Positions 37,283-45,932 of a stretch of 64,000 nt of DNA are shown in pieces. A program made the translations under genes and the position numbers. This DNA comes from Mesoterricola silvestris (lineage in GTDB: Bacteria; Acidobacteriota; Holophagae; Holophagales; Holophagaceae), in NCBI RefSeq assembly GCF_030295405.1, contig NZ_AP027080.1, positions 2,542,001 to 2,606,000 of the forward strand, read 5' to 3'. Numbering within the stretch: position 1 is the first letter of the stretch; each line of letters starts with the position of its first letter. The notes under the pieces are model-generated. The model did no database searches and had not been told where the DNA came from. It worked only from the letters and a program-made list of their open reading frames with translations.

Positions 37283-37782
37283 ATCCCCTGGAGCGGCTGG
37301 GGCTCCACCTGTCCGCCGCCGGCATGGGGGTGACGGGACTCCTGTACGGCTGGCTCAAGTACTTCCACCAGCGCGCCGGGGACTTCGGACCCGAGCCCTA
37401 CCGGCTCCAGGCCTGGAGCCAGCATGCCCACGTCTTCCTGGGCCCCCTGCTGGTGTTCACCCTGGGCCTGGTGGTGCGGGGCCACGTGGCCCCGGCCCTG
37501 GAATCGGGCACCCGCCGGGGACGGCGCTCCGGCCTCTGGGTGGCGGCCATCCTGGCCCCCATGATCCTGTCGGGCTACGGCATGCAGATCTGCGTGGACC
37601 CCGGCTGGCGCGCGGCCCTGGCCTGGGTCCACGGACCTTCGTCCCTGCTCTTCCTGGCGGCCTACGGGTTCCACCTCCGCGGAAAGCGGCGGCGGCTAGC
37701 CCTGCTCCCCCAGCCGGCCCAGCACGTGGTGCAGGAGCATGTCCAGGGCGGTGGTGTTCTCGACGCCCACGGGAACGATTAG
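37279..37782 (+). CDS. Four-helix membrane protein of the flavinylation cassette
   Basis: 167 aa, about four membrane helices (approximate residues 8-28, 42-66, 78-98, 108-128). Histidines in or near helices (LHLSAAG, SQHAHVFLGPL, VRGHV, WVHGPSS, YGFHLR) could ligate haem b, as in small cytochrome-b-like membrane proteins. It would pass electrons from the quinone pool to the exported flavoprotein (inference). The last 29 codons overlap the 3' end of convergent udk by 87 bp; the tail sequence looks non-conserved, as if the original stop was lost. Confidence 0.7.
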   Translation: MNPLERLGLHLSAAGMGVTGLLYGWLKYFHQRAGDFGPEPYRLQAWSQHAHVFLGPLLVFTLGLVVRGHVAPALESGTRRGRRSGLWVAAILAPMILSGYGMQICVDPGWRAALAWVHGPSSLLFLAAYGFHLRGKRRRLALLPQPAQHVVQEHVQGGGVLDAHGND

Positions 37783-38334
37783 GTCCGCCCAGCGCTTGCT
37801 GGGTTCCACGAATTCCAGGTGCATGGGCCGCACGGAGTTCAGGTACTGGTCGATGACGCTTTCGATGGACCGGCCCCGCTCGGCGGTGTCCCGCTGGATG
37901 CGGCGCAGGATCCGGATATCGGCGTCGGTGTCCACGAAGATCTTCACGTCCATCTGGTCCCGCAGCTCGGGCAGCGCGAAGAGCAGCAGGCCCTCCAGCA
38001 CCACCACCTGACCGGGGTTGAGGGGTTCCTCCCAGCCCAGGCGGTCGGAGGTCTTGAAGTCGTAGATGGGCTTGCGGATGGGCTGGCCCTGGGCGAGGGC
38101 CTTGAGGTGGGAGGCCATGAGCTCCAGGTCGAAGGCGTGGGGATGGTCCCAGTTGATGGGACGGCCGTGGAACCGGGCCTTCACCACCTCCAGGGGCGCG
38201 TAGTAGGCGTCCATGTCCAGCAGGAGGGCGTTCACCCCCTCCTCGCCCATGCGGCGCAGCAGGGCGTTGGCGATGGACGTCTTGCCGCTGCCCGAGCCGC
38301 CCACGATGCCGAAGAGAAGGGTCTTGTTGGTCAT
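37696..38334 (-). CDS. udk: Uridine kinase
   Basis: 212 aa pyrimidine salvage kinase. P-loop GGSGSGKTSI near residue 12, then the uridine-binding LLDMDAYYA, NWDHPHAFDLELM, and PIYDFKTSDR, and the lid RRIQRDTAERGRS. ATG 38334 has AAGGAG 8 nt upstream. It is the last gene of the minus-strand run starting with the zinc-ribbon gene at 41148. Family identity is firm. Confidence 0.95.
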   Translation of the reverse strand: MTNKTLLFGIVGGSGSGKTSIANALLRRMGEEGVNALLLDMDAYYAPLEVVKARFHGRPINWDHPHAFDLELMASHLKALAQGQPIRKPIYDFKTSDRLGWEEPLNPGQVVVLEGLLLFALPELRDQMDVKIFVDTDADIRILRRIQRDTAERGRSIESVIDQYLNSVRPMHLEFVEPSKRWADLIVPVGVENTTALDMLLHHVLGRLGEQG

Positions 38335-38339
38335 GGTGT

Positions 38340-39881
38340 TCACTCCTTGCCCGTCCCCCACACCAGGACGGAACCGTCATTGAGCTTCAACCCCGCCGGC
38401 CGGGGGCGCCGGATCTTCATGGATCCTGCGGGGGTGAGGGTCTTCTTCTTGAGATCCAGGAATTCCACGGTGCCCGAGGGGGCGTCCGGGGAACCGCCGC
38501 CGATCACCAGGGCCCGGGCCCTGTCCAGGGGCACCACGGCCGCGCCGGGGCGATCCTTCACCTCCGGGGCGGAGGGTACGGGCCGCAGGGTCGCCAGGAG
38601 GGGTTTCAGGTCCTCCCGCCAGCCCAGGGGCGAAAGGCTCCCGGTGCGGGGATCCACCAGATCCACCACGTCCCCCAGGGCCAGGACGCGGCCGTCGGGC
38701 AGGAGGCCCAGGCTCGCGGTGCCCTCCCGCAGGGTGCCCACCACGGCGGTCTGGCGGGAGCGGGGGTCCCACCGGTCCAGGGGATCACCGAAGGCGGGGG
38801 CGCCCAGCACCAGGACGCCGCCGTCCCGGAGGGGCACCAGCACGGGGCCCAGGTAGCCGTTGGCCAGGCGCGGGCCGGGGGCGGCCCCGGGCAGGGCCAG
38901 GGGATCGGCGCACACCAGGAGGCGCCGGCCCCGTTCGGGCAGGTAAAAGCCGCCCGCCCAGGCGGGGCTGCCCAGGCCCTGGAGGTCCAGGGCGGGACCC
39001 CGGGTGACGGTCTCCTTGGCCGGGTCCAGGATCTCCATGTCCGCCACGGGCACGTCCGGATCCGCGCCCACCCCCGCCCACAGGCAGACGCGGCCATCGG
39101 CCAGCAGCGCCGCCTGGTGCCGGGCCCGGGGCTGGGGAACCTGGGACCAGGTGGACAGGGTGGACCAGCGGGGGTTGAACACCTCCACCGGCAGGCTGGG
39201 GCCGGAGGGGGTCCGCCGGCCACGGACCTTCTGCTCGGAGGCCCAGCCGCCGGTGATGGCCACCCTCCCGTCCTTCAGGCGCACCAGGCGGAAGAAGACC
39301 CGCGGCCGGGCCAGGACGCCCTTGGAGGAAGGGCCCTTGCGTCCGTCCCAGGTGTAGACGGATCCGGAGGCGCCGTCCACCAGGAGCACCCGGTCCTCCA
39401 ACTCCACCGCGTCCGCGGAAAGGGAGAAGGCGGCATCGGGCAGGGCCCGGAAGGCCGTGCCCCCCGGGTCCAGCACCTCGGCGGGGGCCGGGGCCTCCGT
39501 GCCGCCCAGCACCAGCACGCGGCCGTCCTTCAGGGCCAGGGCGCGGTGGCCCTGGCGGACCCGCGTCAGGGCGGGGCCCAGGGTGAAGCGGTTGGTGGCG
39601 GGGTCGAACCACTCGGACGTGGGGCCCTTGAGGGAGCCGCCGGTGATGAGCACCCGGCCGTCGGGCATGGAGGTGGCCTGGAAATCCGTGCGGGGTTCCA
39701 GGAAGGGGCCCACGGCGCGGCCCCGCCCCGTGGCGGGGTCCACCCGCTCGGCGAAGCTGCCGGGGGCCGGCACGGAGGGATCGGGTTTCGGGGCGGCGGT
39801 GCGGGACGGCTTCGGGGTCCGGGGCTTCACGGCTCCGGGTGCCAGGACCAGCGCCAGGCTGAGGGCGGTTCCGAGGACCAT
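38340..39881 (-). CDS. Exported kelch-like beta-propeller protein
   Basis: 513 aa. A signal peptide (MVLGTALSLALVLAPGAV) is followed by a Pro/Lys-rich linker and at least six kelch-type blades carrying DGRVLITGG, DGRVLVLGG, DGRVAITGG, DGRVCLWAG, DGGVLVLGA and DGRVLALGD. These form a predicted beta-propeller with no recognisable enzymatic residues. Start overlaps the region 3' of mqnC (2 bp gap) and the stop lies 5 bp before udk. Function is unknown; binding of protein or carbohydrate would fit. Confidence 0.78.
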   Translation of the reverse strand: MVLGTALSLALVLAPGAVKPRTPKPSRTAAPKPDPSVPAPGSFAERVDPATGRGRAVGPFLEPRTDFQATSMPDGRVLITGGSLKGPTSEWFDPATNRFTLGPALTRVRQGHRALALKDGRVLVLGGTEAPAPAEVLDPGGTAFRALPDAAFSLSADAVELEDRVLLVDGASGSVYTWDGRKGPSSKGVLARPRVFFRLVRLKDGRVAITGGWASEQKVRGRRTPSGPSLPVEVFNPRWSTLSTWSQVPQPRARHQAALLADGRVCLWAGVGADPDVPVADMEILDPAKETVTRGPALDLQGLGSPAWAGGFYLPERGRRLLVCADPLALPGAAPGPRLANGYLGPVLVPLRDGGVLVLGAPAFGDPLDRWDPRSRQTAVVGTLREGTASLGLLPDGRVLALGDVVDLVDPRTGSLSPLGWREDLKPLLATLRPVPSAPEVKDRPGAAVVPLDRARALVIGGGSPDAPSGTVEFLDLKKKTLTPAGSMKIRRPRPAGLKLNDGSVLVWGTGKE

Positions 39882-39883
39882 GC

Positions 39884-40978
39884 TCAGGCCACGGGGTTGT
39901 AGATGTTGTCCCGCTGCCAGGGTTCGTAGCCGGCGCCGCGGATCATGCGTTCCATCTCGTCCCGGTTCACGGAATAGCAGGTGCCGGCGGCGCTCACCAC
40001 GTTCTCCTCCAGCATCAGGCTGCCCATGTCGTCGCAGCCGTAGTGGAGGGCCATCTGGCCCGTCTTGCGGCCCATGGTGACCCAGGAGCTCTGCATGTGG
40101 GGGATGTTGTCCATGTAGATGCGGGCGACGGCGATGGTGCGCAGGTACTCCGCGTCGGTGGGACGGGGCACCTTGCCCTCCCAGACGGTGTGGCCGCTCT
40201 GGAAGGGCCAGGCCGCGAAGGCCGTGTGGCCCCCGCCGTTGCCCCGGGCCAGGGCCCGGTCCTGCTGCTCGCGCAGCACCCGGAAATGCTCCACCCGTTC
40301 GGCCAGGGTCTCGGTGATGCCGAACATCATCGTCCCGGTGGTCTTCATGCCCACGGAATGGGCGGCTTCCATGACTTCCAGCCATTTCTCCGGACCGCCC
40401 TTGAGGGGGGCGATGCGCTTGCGCACCCGCTCCACCAGGACCTCGGCCCCGCCGCCGGGGATGCTGCCCAGGCCCGCGTCCCGCAGATCCAGGATCGTCT
40501 TCTCCAGGGTCTGGCCGCTGAGCTTGGCCATCATCTGGATCTCCACCGGGGAGAACCCGTGCACCCAGATGCCCAGGGACCGCAGGTACGAGCACAGTTC
40601 CAGGTAGTAGCTCCAGGGCAGGTCGGGGTTCACGCCCCCCTGCAGGAGGAAGCCGGTGCCGCCCACGGCCTTGGTCTCCTCGGCCTTCCGGCGCAGCTGC
40701 TCGGGGGTGAGGAGGTAGCCTTCCTTGCTGCCGGGCTTGTGGTAGAAGGCGCAGAAGGTGCAGTAGACGTTGCAGATGTCCGTGTAGTTGACGTTGCGGT
40801 CCACCACGTAGCTGACCCGGGCGGGGTCGTTCAGGCGCCGGCGCACGGCGGAGGCGGCCGCGGAGAGATCCGGGAGGCTGGCGTCCTCGAAGAGGCGCAG
40901 GGCCTCCGCTTCGTCGATGCGCCGGCCCGCCATCACCGCCTGGAGGATGGACGAGGTGCTCGCTGACGGGGATTCCAT
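39884..40978 (-). CDS. mqnC: Dehypoxanthine futalosine cyclase MqnC
   Basis: Radical-SAM enzyme of the futalosine menaquinone pathway, 364 aa. The cluster motif CNVYCTFCAFY (CxxxCxxC) lies near residue 68. The SAM-binding LLQGGVNPDL, the HGFSPVEI and the PGGGAEVL segments, and the C-terminal MGSLMLEENVVSAAG are typical of MqnC rather than MqnE. ATG 40978 is 2 bp after the upstream small gene. It implies this organism makes menaquinone by the alternative route. Confidence 0.93.
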   Translation of the reverse strand: MESPSASTSSILQAVMAGRRIDEAEALRLFEDASLPDLSAAASAVRRRLNDPARVSYVVDRNVNYTDICNVYCTFCAFYHKPGSKEGYLLTPEQLRRKAEETKAVGGTGFLLQGGVNPDLPWSYYLELCSYLRSLGIWVHGFSPVEIQMMAKLSGQTLEKTILDLRDAGLGSIPGGGAEVLVERVRKRIAPLKGGPEKWLEVMEAAHSVGMKTTGTMMFGITETLAERVEHFRVLREQQDRALARGNGGGHTAFAAWPFQSGHTVWEGKVPRPTDAEYLRTIAVARIYMDNIPHMQSSWVTMGRKTGQMALHYGCDDMGSLMLEENVVSAAGTCYSVNRDEMERMIRGAGYEPWQRDNIYNPVA

Positions 40979-40980
40979 GG

Positions 40981-41148
40981 CTATACCTTGTAGCCCATCA
41001 CGGCCAGGCACCGGCGGCACACGCACTCCAGGCCTTCCACGGCATGGCTGAAGGCCTCCAGGGGGTACTCGTTCCGGCATTTCTGGCAGACCTGCTTGGG
41101 GGTTTCCTGCTTTTCCGCTGCGGGCGTGGCGGGCACTGCTTCGGCCAT
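40981..41148 (-). CDS. 55-aa zinc-ribbon protein
   Basis: Small protein whose second half reads QVCQKCRNEYPLEAFS then LECVCRRCLAVMGY: two CxxC knuckles expected to hold one zinc. The N-terminal 20 residues are Ala/Pro/Glu-rich. GGAGG five bases upstream of ATG 41148 decides the start; upstream in-frame ATGs (41160 and further) lack such a site. TATCCT near 41174 could be a -10. It leads the mqnC-kelch-udk run, suggesting co-expression. No function is known to me. Confidence 0.7.
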   Translation of the reverse strand: MAEAVPATPAAEKQETPKQVCQKCRNEYPLEAFSHAVEGLECVCRRCLAVMGYKV

Positions 41149-41274
41149 GCGTTCCTCCATCGGATCCAGGATAGCATCCCGGCGGGATCCAGCCACGCCG
41201 GGCCTCCGGAGTATTCGATCTTTAAATCACGATTCGGCATAAATGTGTTATTATGGACGGCACCGAGGCCCCCC

Positions 41275-42219
41275 ATGCCCCGCACCGCCCTGTCCATCTT
41301 CCCCCTCACCGAGGTCCGCAACCTGCGCTTCCAGTGCAGCGAGCCGGCCCTGCATTCGCACCCCTTCCACCAGATCTTCGTGCTCACCCGGGGCGGGGGA
41401 ACCCAGACCATGCACGGGGAGACGGTGACCTTCAAGGCCCCGTGGGTCCTGGTGATCCCCCGGGGGCAGGCGCACCTGTACCTGCCCTCGGCGGAATCGG
41501 AGGGCTGGTCCATCGGCTTCACGGACGAATACCTGCCCCCCGGCAGCACCCTCCTGGCCTCCAACGCCTTCCCCGCCGGGGGTGTGGCCCTGGCGACCCC
41601 GGACATCGCGGAGCGCCTTTGCGGGCTGGCCCGCATCCTCCATGAAGGGGAGGGGGAAGCCAGCGGCAGCTGCCCCACGGTGCAGTTCCATGTGCTGGCG
41701 GCCTTCCTGCAGTTGCTCCACCACGCCTGCCAATCGCAGAAGCCGGCGGACCGAAGCCTGCCCCTGGCGGATCACCTCCTTTTCCAGCGCTTCACCCGGC
41801 TGCTGGACGAAGCCTACCGGTCCCGGTGGGAGGTGGGGCGCTTCGCCCGGGAGCTGCGCTGCTCCCAACGCAAGCTGGCCACCATCTGCCAGCTCACCCT
41901 GGGCAAATCCCCCCACGCCGCCCTGGAGGAGCGCCGGATGATCGAGGCCCGGCGGATGCTCACCCAGGGGGCCGAGTCCGTGCAGCAGATCGCCCTGGAC
42001 CTGGGCTTCGAGGACCCCTCCTACTTCGCCAAGGCCTTCCGCCGGGTGGTGGGCGAGACCCCCACGGACTACCGCAATCAGCGCATGGGGTTGAACCCGG
42101 AATGGGCGGGAAACTACCCGCCGGCGCCCAGAAAGTGCCAGGGCTCCGGGGGCCATCCCGCGGGCCGGGGCGCCGGGGCCAGGAAAGCCAGCGCTGACGC
42201 GGTTTTCGCGGAAAATTAA
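41275..42219 (+). CDS. AraC family transcriptional regulator
   Basis: 314 aa. An N-terminal cupin-like sensing domain (HSHPFHQIFVLTRGGG, VLVIPRGQAHLY) precedes two AraC helix-turn-helix units at about residues 180-280 (FARELRCSQRKLATICQ, VQQIALDLGFEDPSYFAKAFRR). A 35-residue Gly/Ala/Arg-rich tail is extra. Start ATG 41275 has GAGG upstream. It is directly upstream of the porin/flavocytochrome/Tat cluster in the same direction and is the likely regulator of it (inference from position). Confidence 0.88.
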   Translation: MPRTALSIFPLTEVRNLRFQCSEPALHSHPFHQIFVLTRGGGTQTMHGETVTFKAPWVLVIPRGQAHLYLPSAESEGWSIGFTDEYLPPGSTLLASNAFPAGGVALATPDIAERLCGLARILHEGEGEASGSCPTVQFHVLAAFLQLLHHACQSQKPADRSLPLADHLLFQRFTRLLDEAYRSRWEVGRFARELRCSQRKLATICQLTLGKSPHAALEERRMIEARRMLTQGAESVQQIALDLGFEDPSYFAKAFRRVVGETPTDYRNQRMGLNPEWAGNYPPAPRKCQGSGGHPAGRGAGARKASADAVFAEN

Positions 42220-42232
42220 ACCGGCCGGGAAT

Positions 42233-42249
42233 CCACCGGAACCCGGTGG
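42233..42249 (+). terminator. Hairpin after the AraC gene
   Basis: CCACCGG-AAC-CCGGTGG forms a perfect 7 bp GC stem, 13 nt beyond the AraC stop, followed by GTTGTT. It could end the regulator transcript. The T tract is poor. The rest of the 160 bp gap before the porin (42250-42381) shows no clear promoter; AAGGAG precedes the porin ATG. Confidence 0.4.
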
Positions 42250-42381
42250 GTTGTTCCCTGGGAGGCCACCCGCCGCAGCCCTAGGATGAATTAAAGACCT
42301 GCCGGTCGATTGACGGTGGTCAAGGCTGAAATCCCTACCCCACCTGGGCGGCCAGTGGCCTGCCCACTCTAAGGAGTTCCC

Positions 42382-43638
42382 ATGATTTCAAGGCGCACCC
42401 TTTCCATCGCCGCGGGTCTGCTCGCAGTGGCCGCCGCAGCCCAGGCCCAGGAAAAACCCAACTTCTCCATCTACGGCACCCTCATCGCCTTCGCGGACGG
42501 CGTGCAGGCCTCGGACGCCAGCAACCGCGCCACGGACGGCAACTCCCTGGTGACCGTCTCCCCCACCGCCACCAACGTCCCCTCCAAGCTGCGCATCACC
42601 TGCAGCACGTCCAACATCGGCTTCAAGGGCGATTACCGCATCAAGGGCGACGACCTCAAGCTCATCTGGCAGGTGGAGAGCTCCGTGAGCGTGGACGGTG
42701 ACCAGCCCAGCGTCCTGGCCGGCCGCAACAGCGCCATCGGCCTCTCCGGCGCCTCCTGGGGCACCGCCATCATCGGGAACTGGGACACCCCCTACAAGTT
42801 CCCCACCCTCTTCACGGGCACCCTGCGCGGGCTCTTCCCCTTCGACAACAGCCTCACCGGCAACCCTGGCTTCAACGTGCCCGGCACCGTCACCAACTCC
42901 GGCCGGGCCGGCACGAAGAACGACGCCTCCTTCAGCCGCCGCCAGGGCAACAGCGTCCAGTACTGGACCCCCGATATGAAGGGCTTCAGCGCCCGGGTGG
43001 CCTATTCGGTGAACGAATCCAAGCCCACCTCCGACGCCGCCACCCAGGCCCAGTTCTCCCCCACCGTCATTTCCGCCCTGCTCAGCTACCGCACCGGCGG
43101 CCTCACGATCCACTACGGCTACGAGCGCCACAACGACTACTTCGGCCTGAGCCAGCTCACCGCCAACGCCACCCTTCCCAGCCTCACCAACGCCTCCTCC
43201 AAGGACGAGGGCCAGGAACTGCTGGTCTTCTACGCCATCCCCTCCACCGGCACCCGCTTCACCGCCGTCGCCGAGCAGCTCACCTACCACAACGATGAGA
43301 CCGTGGTGGGCAAGGTCAGCGAGTACAAGCGCACCACCTGGGGCCTCTCCGCCCAGCAGAGCTTCGGCCAGCACAAGATCTGGGGCCTGTACGGCTCGGC
43401 CGACAAGGGCAGCGCCAAGCTCGTGGGCGGCGCGTCCGCCAACGTCGAGGGCCTGGGCGCCACCCAGGTGACCCTGGGCTACAACTACGCCATCACCCGC
43501 ACCGCCGATGTCTTCGCCACCTACTACACCGTCGTGAACAAGGCCGCCGCGACGTACGGCGCCTTCCCCGTCCTCGCCGGCATCAACCCCGGCGCGGACA
43601 CCCGGGCCTTTGGCGTGGGCGTGCTCTACACCTTCTAA
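42382..43638 (+). CDS. Gram-negative porin
   Basis: 418 aa outer-membrane beta-barrel. Signal peptide ending near AAAAQAQ, then the porin-like opening NFSIYGTLIAFADGVQ, a repeat of alternating strands, an external loop region with WDTPYKFPTLF, and terminal phenylalanine in GVGVLYTF. It resembles general trimeric porins of the proteobacterial type. Because it heads the flavocytochrome/Tat cluster it probably admits the substrate of the reductase (inference). Confidence 0.85.
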   Translation: MISRRTLSIAAGLLAVAAAAQAQEKPNFSIYGTLIAFADGVQASDASNRATDGNSLVTVSPTATNVPSKLRITCSTSNIGFKGDYRIKGDDLKLIWQVESSVSVDGDQPSVLAGRNSAIGLSGASWGTAIIGNWDTPYKFPTLFTGTLRGLFPFDNSLTGNPGFNVPGTVTNSGRAGTKNDASFSRRQGNSVQYWTPDMKGFSARVAYSVNESKPTSDAATQAQFSPTVISALLSYRTGGLTIHYGYERHNDYFGLSQLTANATLPSLTNASSKDEGQELLVFYAIPSTGTRFTAVAEQLTYHNDETVVGKVSEYKRTTWGLSAQQSFGQHKIWGLYGSADKGSAKLVGGASANVEGLGATQVTLGYNYAITRTADVFATYYTVVNKAAATYGAFPVLAGINPGADTRAFGVGVLYTF

Positions 43639-43673
43639 CCCATCCGGGCCGCGAGCCCACAAGGAGGAACACA

Positions 43674-45257
43674 ATGAGTGACGAGAAGAGCAATCTTTCG
43701 AGGCGGGGCTTCCTGGGCGCCGGCGGCGCCATCATGGGCGGCCTGGCCCTGACCCAGCTGCCCCTGGACGGGGCGGCCCCCAAGGGCGGGACCGTGGTGG
43801 ATTCCACCATGCCCCGCAAGTGGGACGAGACCTTCGACGTGGTGATCGTGGGCAGCGGCTTCGCCGGTCTGGCCGCGGCCTACGAGGCCAAGAAGGCGGG
43901 GGCCTCCGTGGTGGTGCTGGAGAAGATGCCCACCGCCGGCGGCAACTCCATCATCAACGGCGGCATCGTCTCCGCCGCGGGCAGCCCCCTGCAGGCCCGC
44001 ATGGGCATCAAGGACAGCCCCGAGCTCATGGCCAAGGACATGATGGTGGCCGGCCTGGGCCTCAACCACCCCGACCTGGTCAAGCTCATCTCCGAGAAGT
44101 CCACGGAGACCGTGCTGTGGACCATCAGCGAACTGGGCGTGAAGTACCTGGACAACGAACTGGTTCAGGAAGGCGGCCACACCGTCAAGCGGAGCTACAA
44201 GACCTACAACTCCAGCGGCTCGGCCATCGTGCTGCCCCAGCTGGCCAAGCTCAAGGCCCTGGGCGTGGAGCCCCGCCTGGAAACCTTCGTCACCCGGATC
44301 TACCGGGACAAGGACGGCCGGGTCAAGGGCCTGCAGATCCGCGAAGGCTACGAGTTCCCCAAGGCCGACAGCGGCAAGCTCAAGACCATCCGCGCCCGCA
44401 AGGGCGTGGTGCTGGCCCACGGCGGCTTCGGGCAGGACGTGGCCTACCGCATGATCCAGGACCCCAAGCTCACCGCCAAGGTGGAGAGCACCAACCAGCC
44501 CGGCGCCACCGCCGAGATGTGGCGCGAGGCCTCCCGCATCGGCTGCAACATCATCCAGGGCGACTGGATCCAGGTGGGCCCCTGGGCGAGCCCCGACGAG
44601 AAGGGCTTCGGCCTGGCCCCCCACTTCGCCCAGGAAGCCGCGTCGATGTACGGCATCTGGCTGGACGCCACCACCGGCAAGCGCTTCATCGACGAGCTGG
44701 CCAACCGCAAGATCCGCGCCGACGCCATCATGATGCTCATGAACCAGGGCCACAAGTGCATCGCCTTCGCCGACGCCAAGGCCGTCTCCCGCCTCACCCC
44801 CGGCGTCCTGGACAAGCTGCAGAAGAGCGGCGTGGTCAAGGCCTACAACACCCTGGAAGCCGTGGCGGACGCCTACGGCATGCCCCGGGCCGCCTTCCTG
44901 GAGACCGTGGCGAAGTACAACACGAACATCCGCAATAGCGATCCCAAGAACCCCAAGGACGATATCAAGGTCAGCACCCGGCTCCCCGAGGGCACGGTGC
45001 CCCTGGAGACCGCCCCCTTCTACGTCTCCCGGCTCCTCCCCAAGGTGCACCACTGCATGGGCGGCATCTACACCAACACCGCCGCCCAGGCCATGGACGT
45101 GTCCACGGACAAGCCCATCGAAGGCCTCTACGCGGCCGGTGAAGCCACGGGCGGCGTCCACGGCGCGGTGCGCCTGGGCAGCTGCGCGGTCATCGACTGC
45201 CTGGTGATGGGCCGGGCCGCCGGTTCCAACGCCGCCAAGGCGAAGGCCTGGGGCTAG
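43674..45257 (+). CDS. Tat-exported FAD reductase (flavocytochrome c type)
   Basis: 527 aa flavoprotein of the fumarate reductase / flavocytochrome c family. Tat signal SRRGFLGAGG at residues 9-18. The FAD-binding motif VVIVGSGFAGLAAAYEAKKA lies near residue 58. Active-site signatures persist: HHCMGGIY near 458 and GGVHGAVRLGSCAVIDC near 490, with the proton-transfer or substrate arginine in VRLG. Substrate could be fumarate, urocanate, methacrylate or a related enoate. Unlike Shewanella FccA it carries no haem domain; the adjacent gene supplies haems. Confidence 0.88.
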   Translation: MSDEKSNLSRRGFLGAGGAIMGGLALTQLPLDGAAPKGGTVVDSTMPRKWDETFDVVIVGSGFAGLAAAYEAKKAGASVVVLEKMPTAGGNSIINGGIVSAAGSPLQARMGIKDSPELMAKDMMVAGLGLNHPDLVKLISEKSTETVLWTISELGVKYLDNELVQEGGHTVKRSYKTYNSSGSAIVLPQLAKLKALGVEPRLETFVTRIYRDKDGRVKGLQIREGYEFPKADSGKLKTIRARKGVVLAHGGFGQDVAYRMIQDPKLTAKVESTNQPGATAEMWREASRIGCNIIQGDWIQVGPWASPDEKGFGLAPHFAQEAASMYGIWLDATTGKRFIDELANRKIRADAIMMLMNQGHKCIAFADAKAVSRLTPGVLDKLQKSGVVKAYNTLEAVADAYGMPRAAFLETVAKYNTNIRNSDPKNPKDDIKVSTRLPEGTVPLETAPFYVSRLLPKVHHCMGGIYTNTAAQAMDVSTDKPIEGLYAAGEATGGVHGAVRLGSCAVIDCLVMGRAAGSNAAKAKAWG

Positions 45258-45259
45258 AC

Positions 45260-45733
45260 ATGAAGGCCGTCGCCCTCCTGCTTTCCCTGGGGATGCTCCT
45301 GCCCCTGGCTGCCGCTCCCAAGCGGCAGCCCAGGGTGCCGGCCACCCAGTGCGCCACCTGCCATGGGACCGAAAAGGTGCTCCCCGCCGGCCACGTGGAT
45401 ATCCGGAAGGGCAAGCCCGCCTGCGGCGAATGCCACACGGGCGACACGACCCTGCGGGGCAAGCTCCCCCTCGTCCACCGCCACGCCCTGGCGGGCGTGA
45501 GCTGCGAGGACTGCCACGGCAAGGGCAAGCCCTCCGCCAAGGCCCAGCCCGCCGCCTGCGTGCGCTGCCATGAAATGGAAGCCCTGGTCGCCAAGACCGC
45601 CCAGGCCAAGGACCACAATCCCCACGCCGACCAGCACGGCTACGCGGCGAACTGCAATCTCTGCCACCACCAGCACAAGCCGTCCAAGAACTACTGCATC
45701 ACCTGCCATTCCTTCAACTGGCCCGTGCCCTGA
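45260..45733 (+). CDS. Periplasmic multihaem (six CxxCH) cytochrome c
   Basis: 157 aa, signal peptide to about residue 20. Six haem-binding motifs: CATCH, CGECH, CEDCH, CVRCH, CNLCH and CITCH. Extra histidines (GHVD, VHRHAL, HNPHADQHG) could be distal ligands. The number exceeds the four of typical flavocytochrome c haem domains. It lies 2 bp after the flavoprotein gene, so the two proteins probably make a split reductase in which this subunit feeds electrons from a quinol-linked cytochrome. Confidence 0.88.
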   Translation: MKAVALLLSLGMLLPLAAAPKRQPRVPATQCATCHGTEKVLPAGHVDIRKGKPACGECHTGDTTLRGKLPLVHRHALAGVSCEDCHGKGKPSAKAQPAACVRCHEMEALVAKTAQAKDHNPHADQHGYAANCNLCHHQHKPSKNYCITCHSFNWPVP

Positions 45734-45761
45734 GCACGGACGACCTTCCTAGGAGCACACC

Positions 45762-45929
45762 ATGGGCAACCTTGGCATCACTGAAATCCTTCTGATCGGC
45801 GTCTGCCTGCTGATCTTCTTCGGGCCGTCCAAGCTGCCTGAACTGGGCAAGTCCCTGGGCAAGGGCATCCAGGAATTCAAGAAGGCCAGCAAGGAACTCA
45901 CCAGCACCGTCACCGACGAGAAGGCCTAG
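45762..45929 (+). CDS. tatA: Twin-arginine translocase subunit TatA
   Basis: 55 aa, missing from long-ORF lists. One N-terminal membrane helix (ITEILLIGVCLLIFFG), then the hallmark hinge FGPSKLPELGKSLGKGI and an amphipathic helix, ending in a short polar tail. AGGAG lies 7-8 nt before ATG 45762. Length fits minimal TatA. It is followed after 3 bp by tatC. Confidence 0.93.
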   Translation: MGNLGITEILLIGVCLLIFFGPSKLPELGKSLGKGIQEFKKASKELTSTVTDEKA

Positions 45930-45932
45930 GGC

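Noticed and set aside
42250-42381. Sigma-54 promoter before the porin gene
   Set aside because: I looked for TGGC-N9-TTGC-like sequence and found no match with both dinucleotides at correct spacing.
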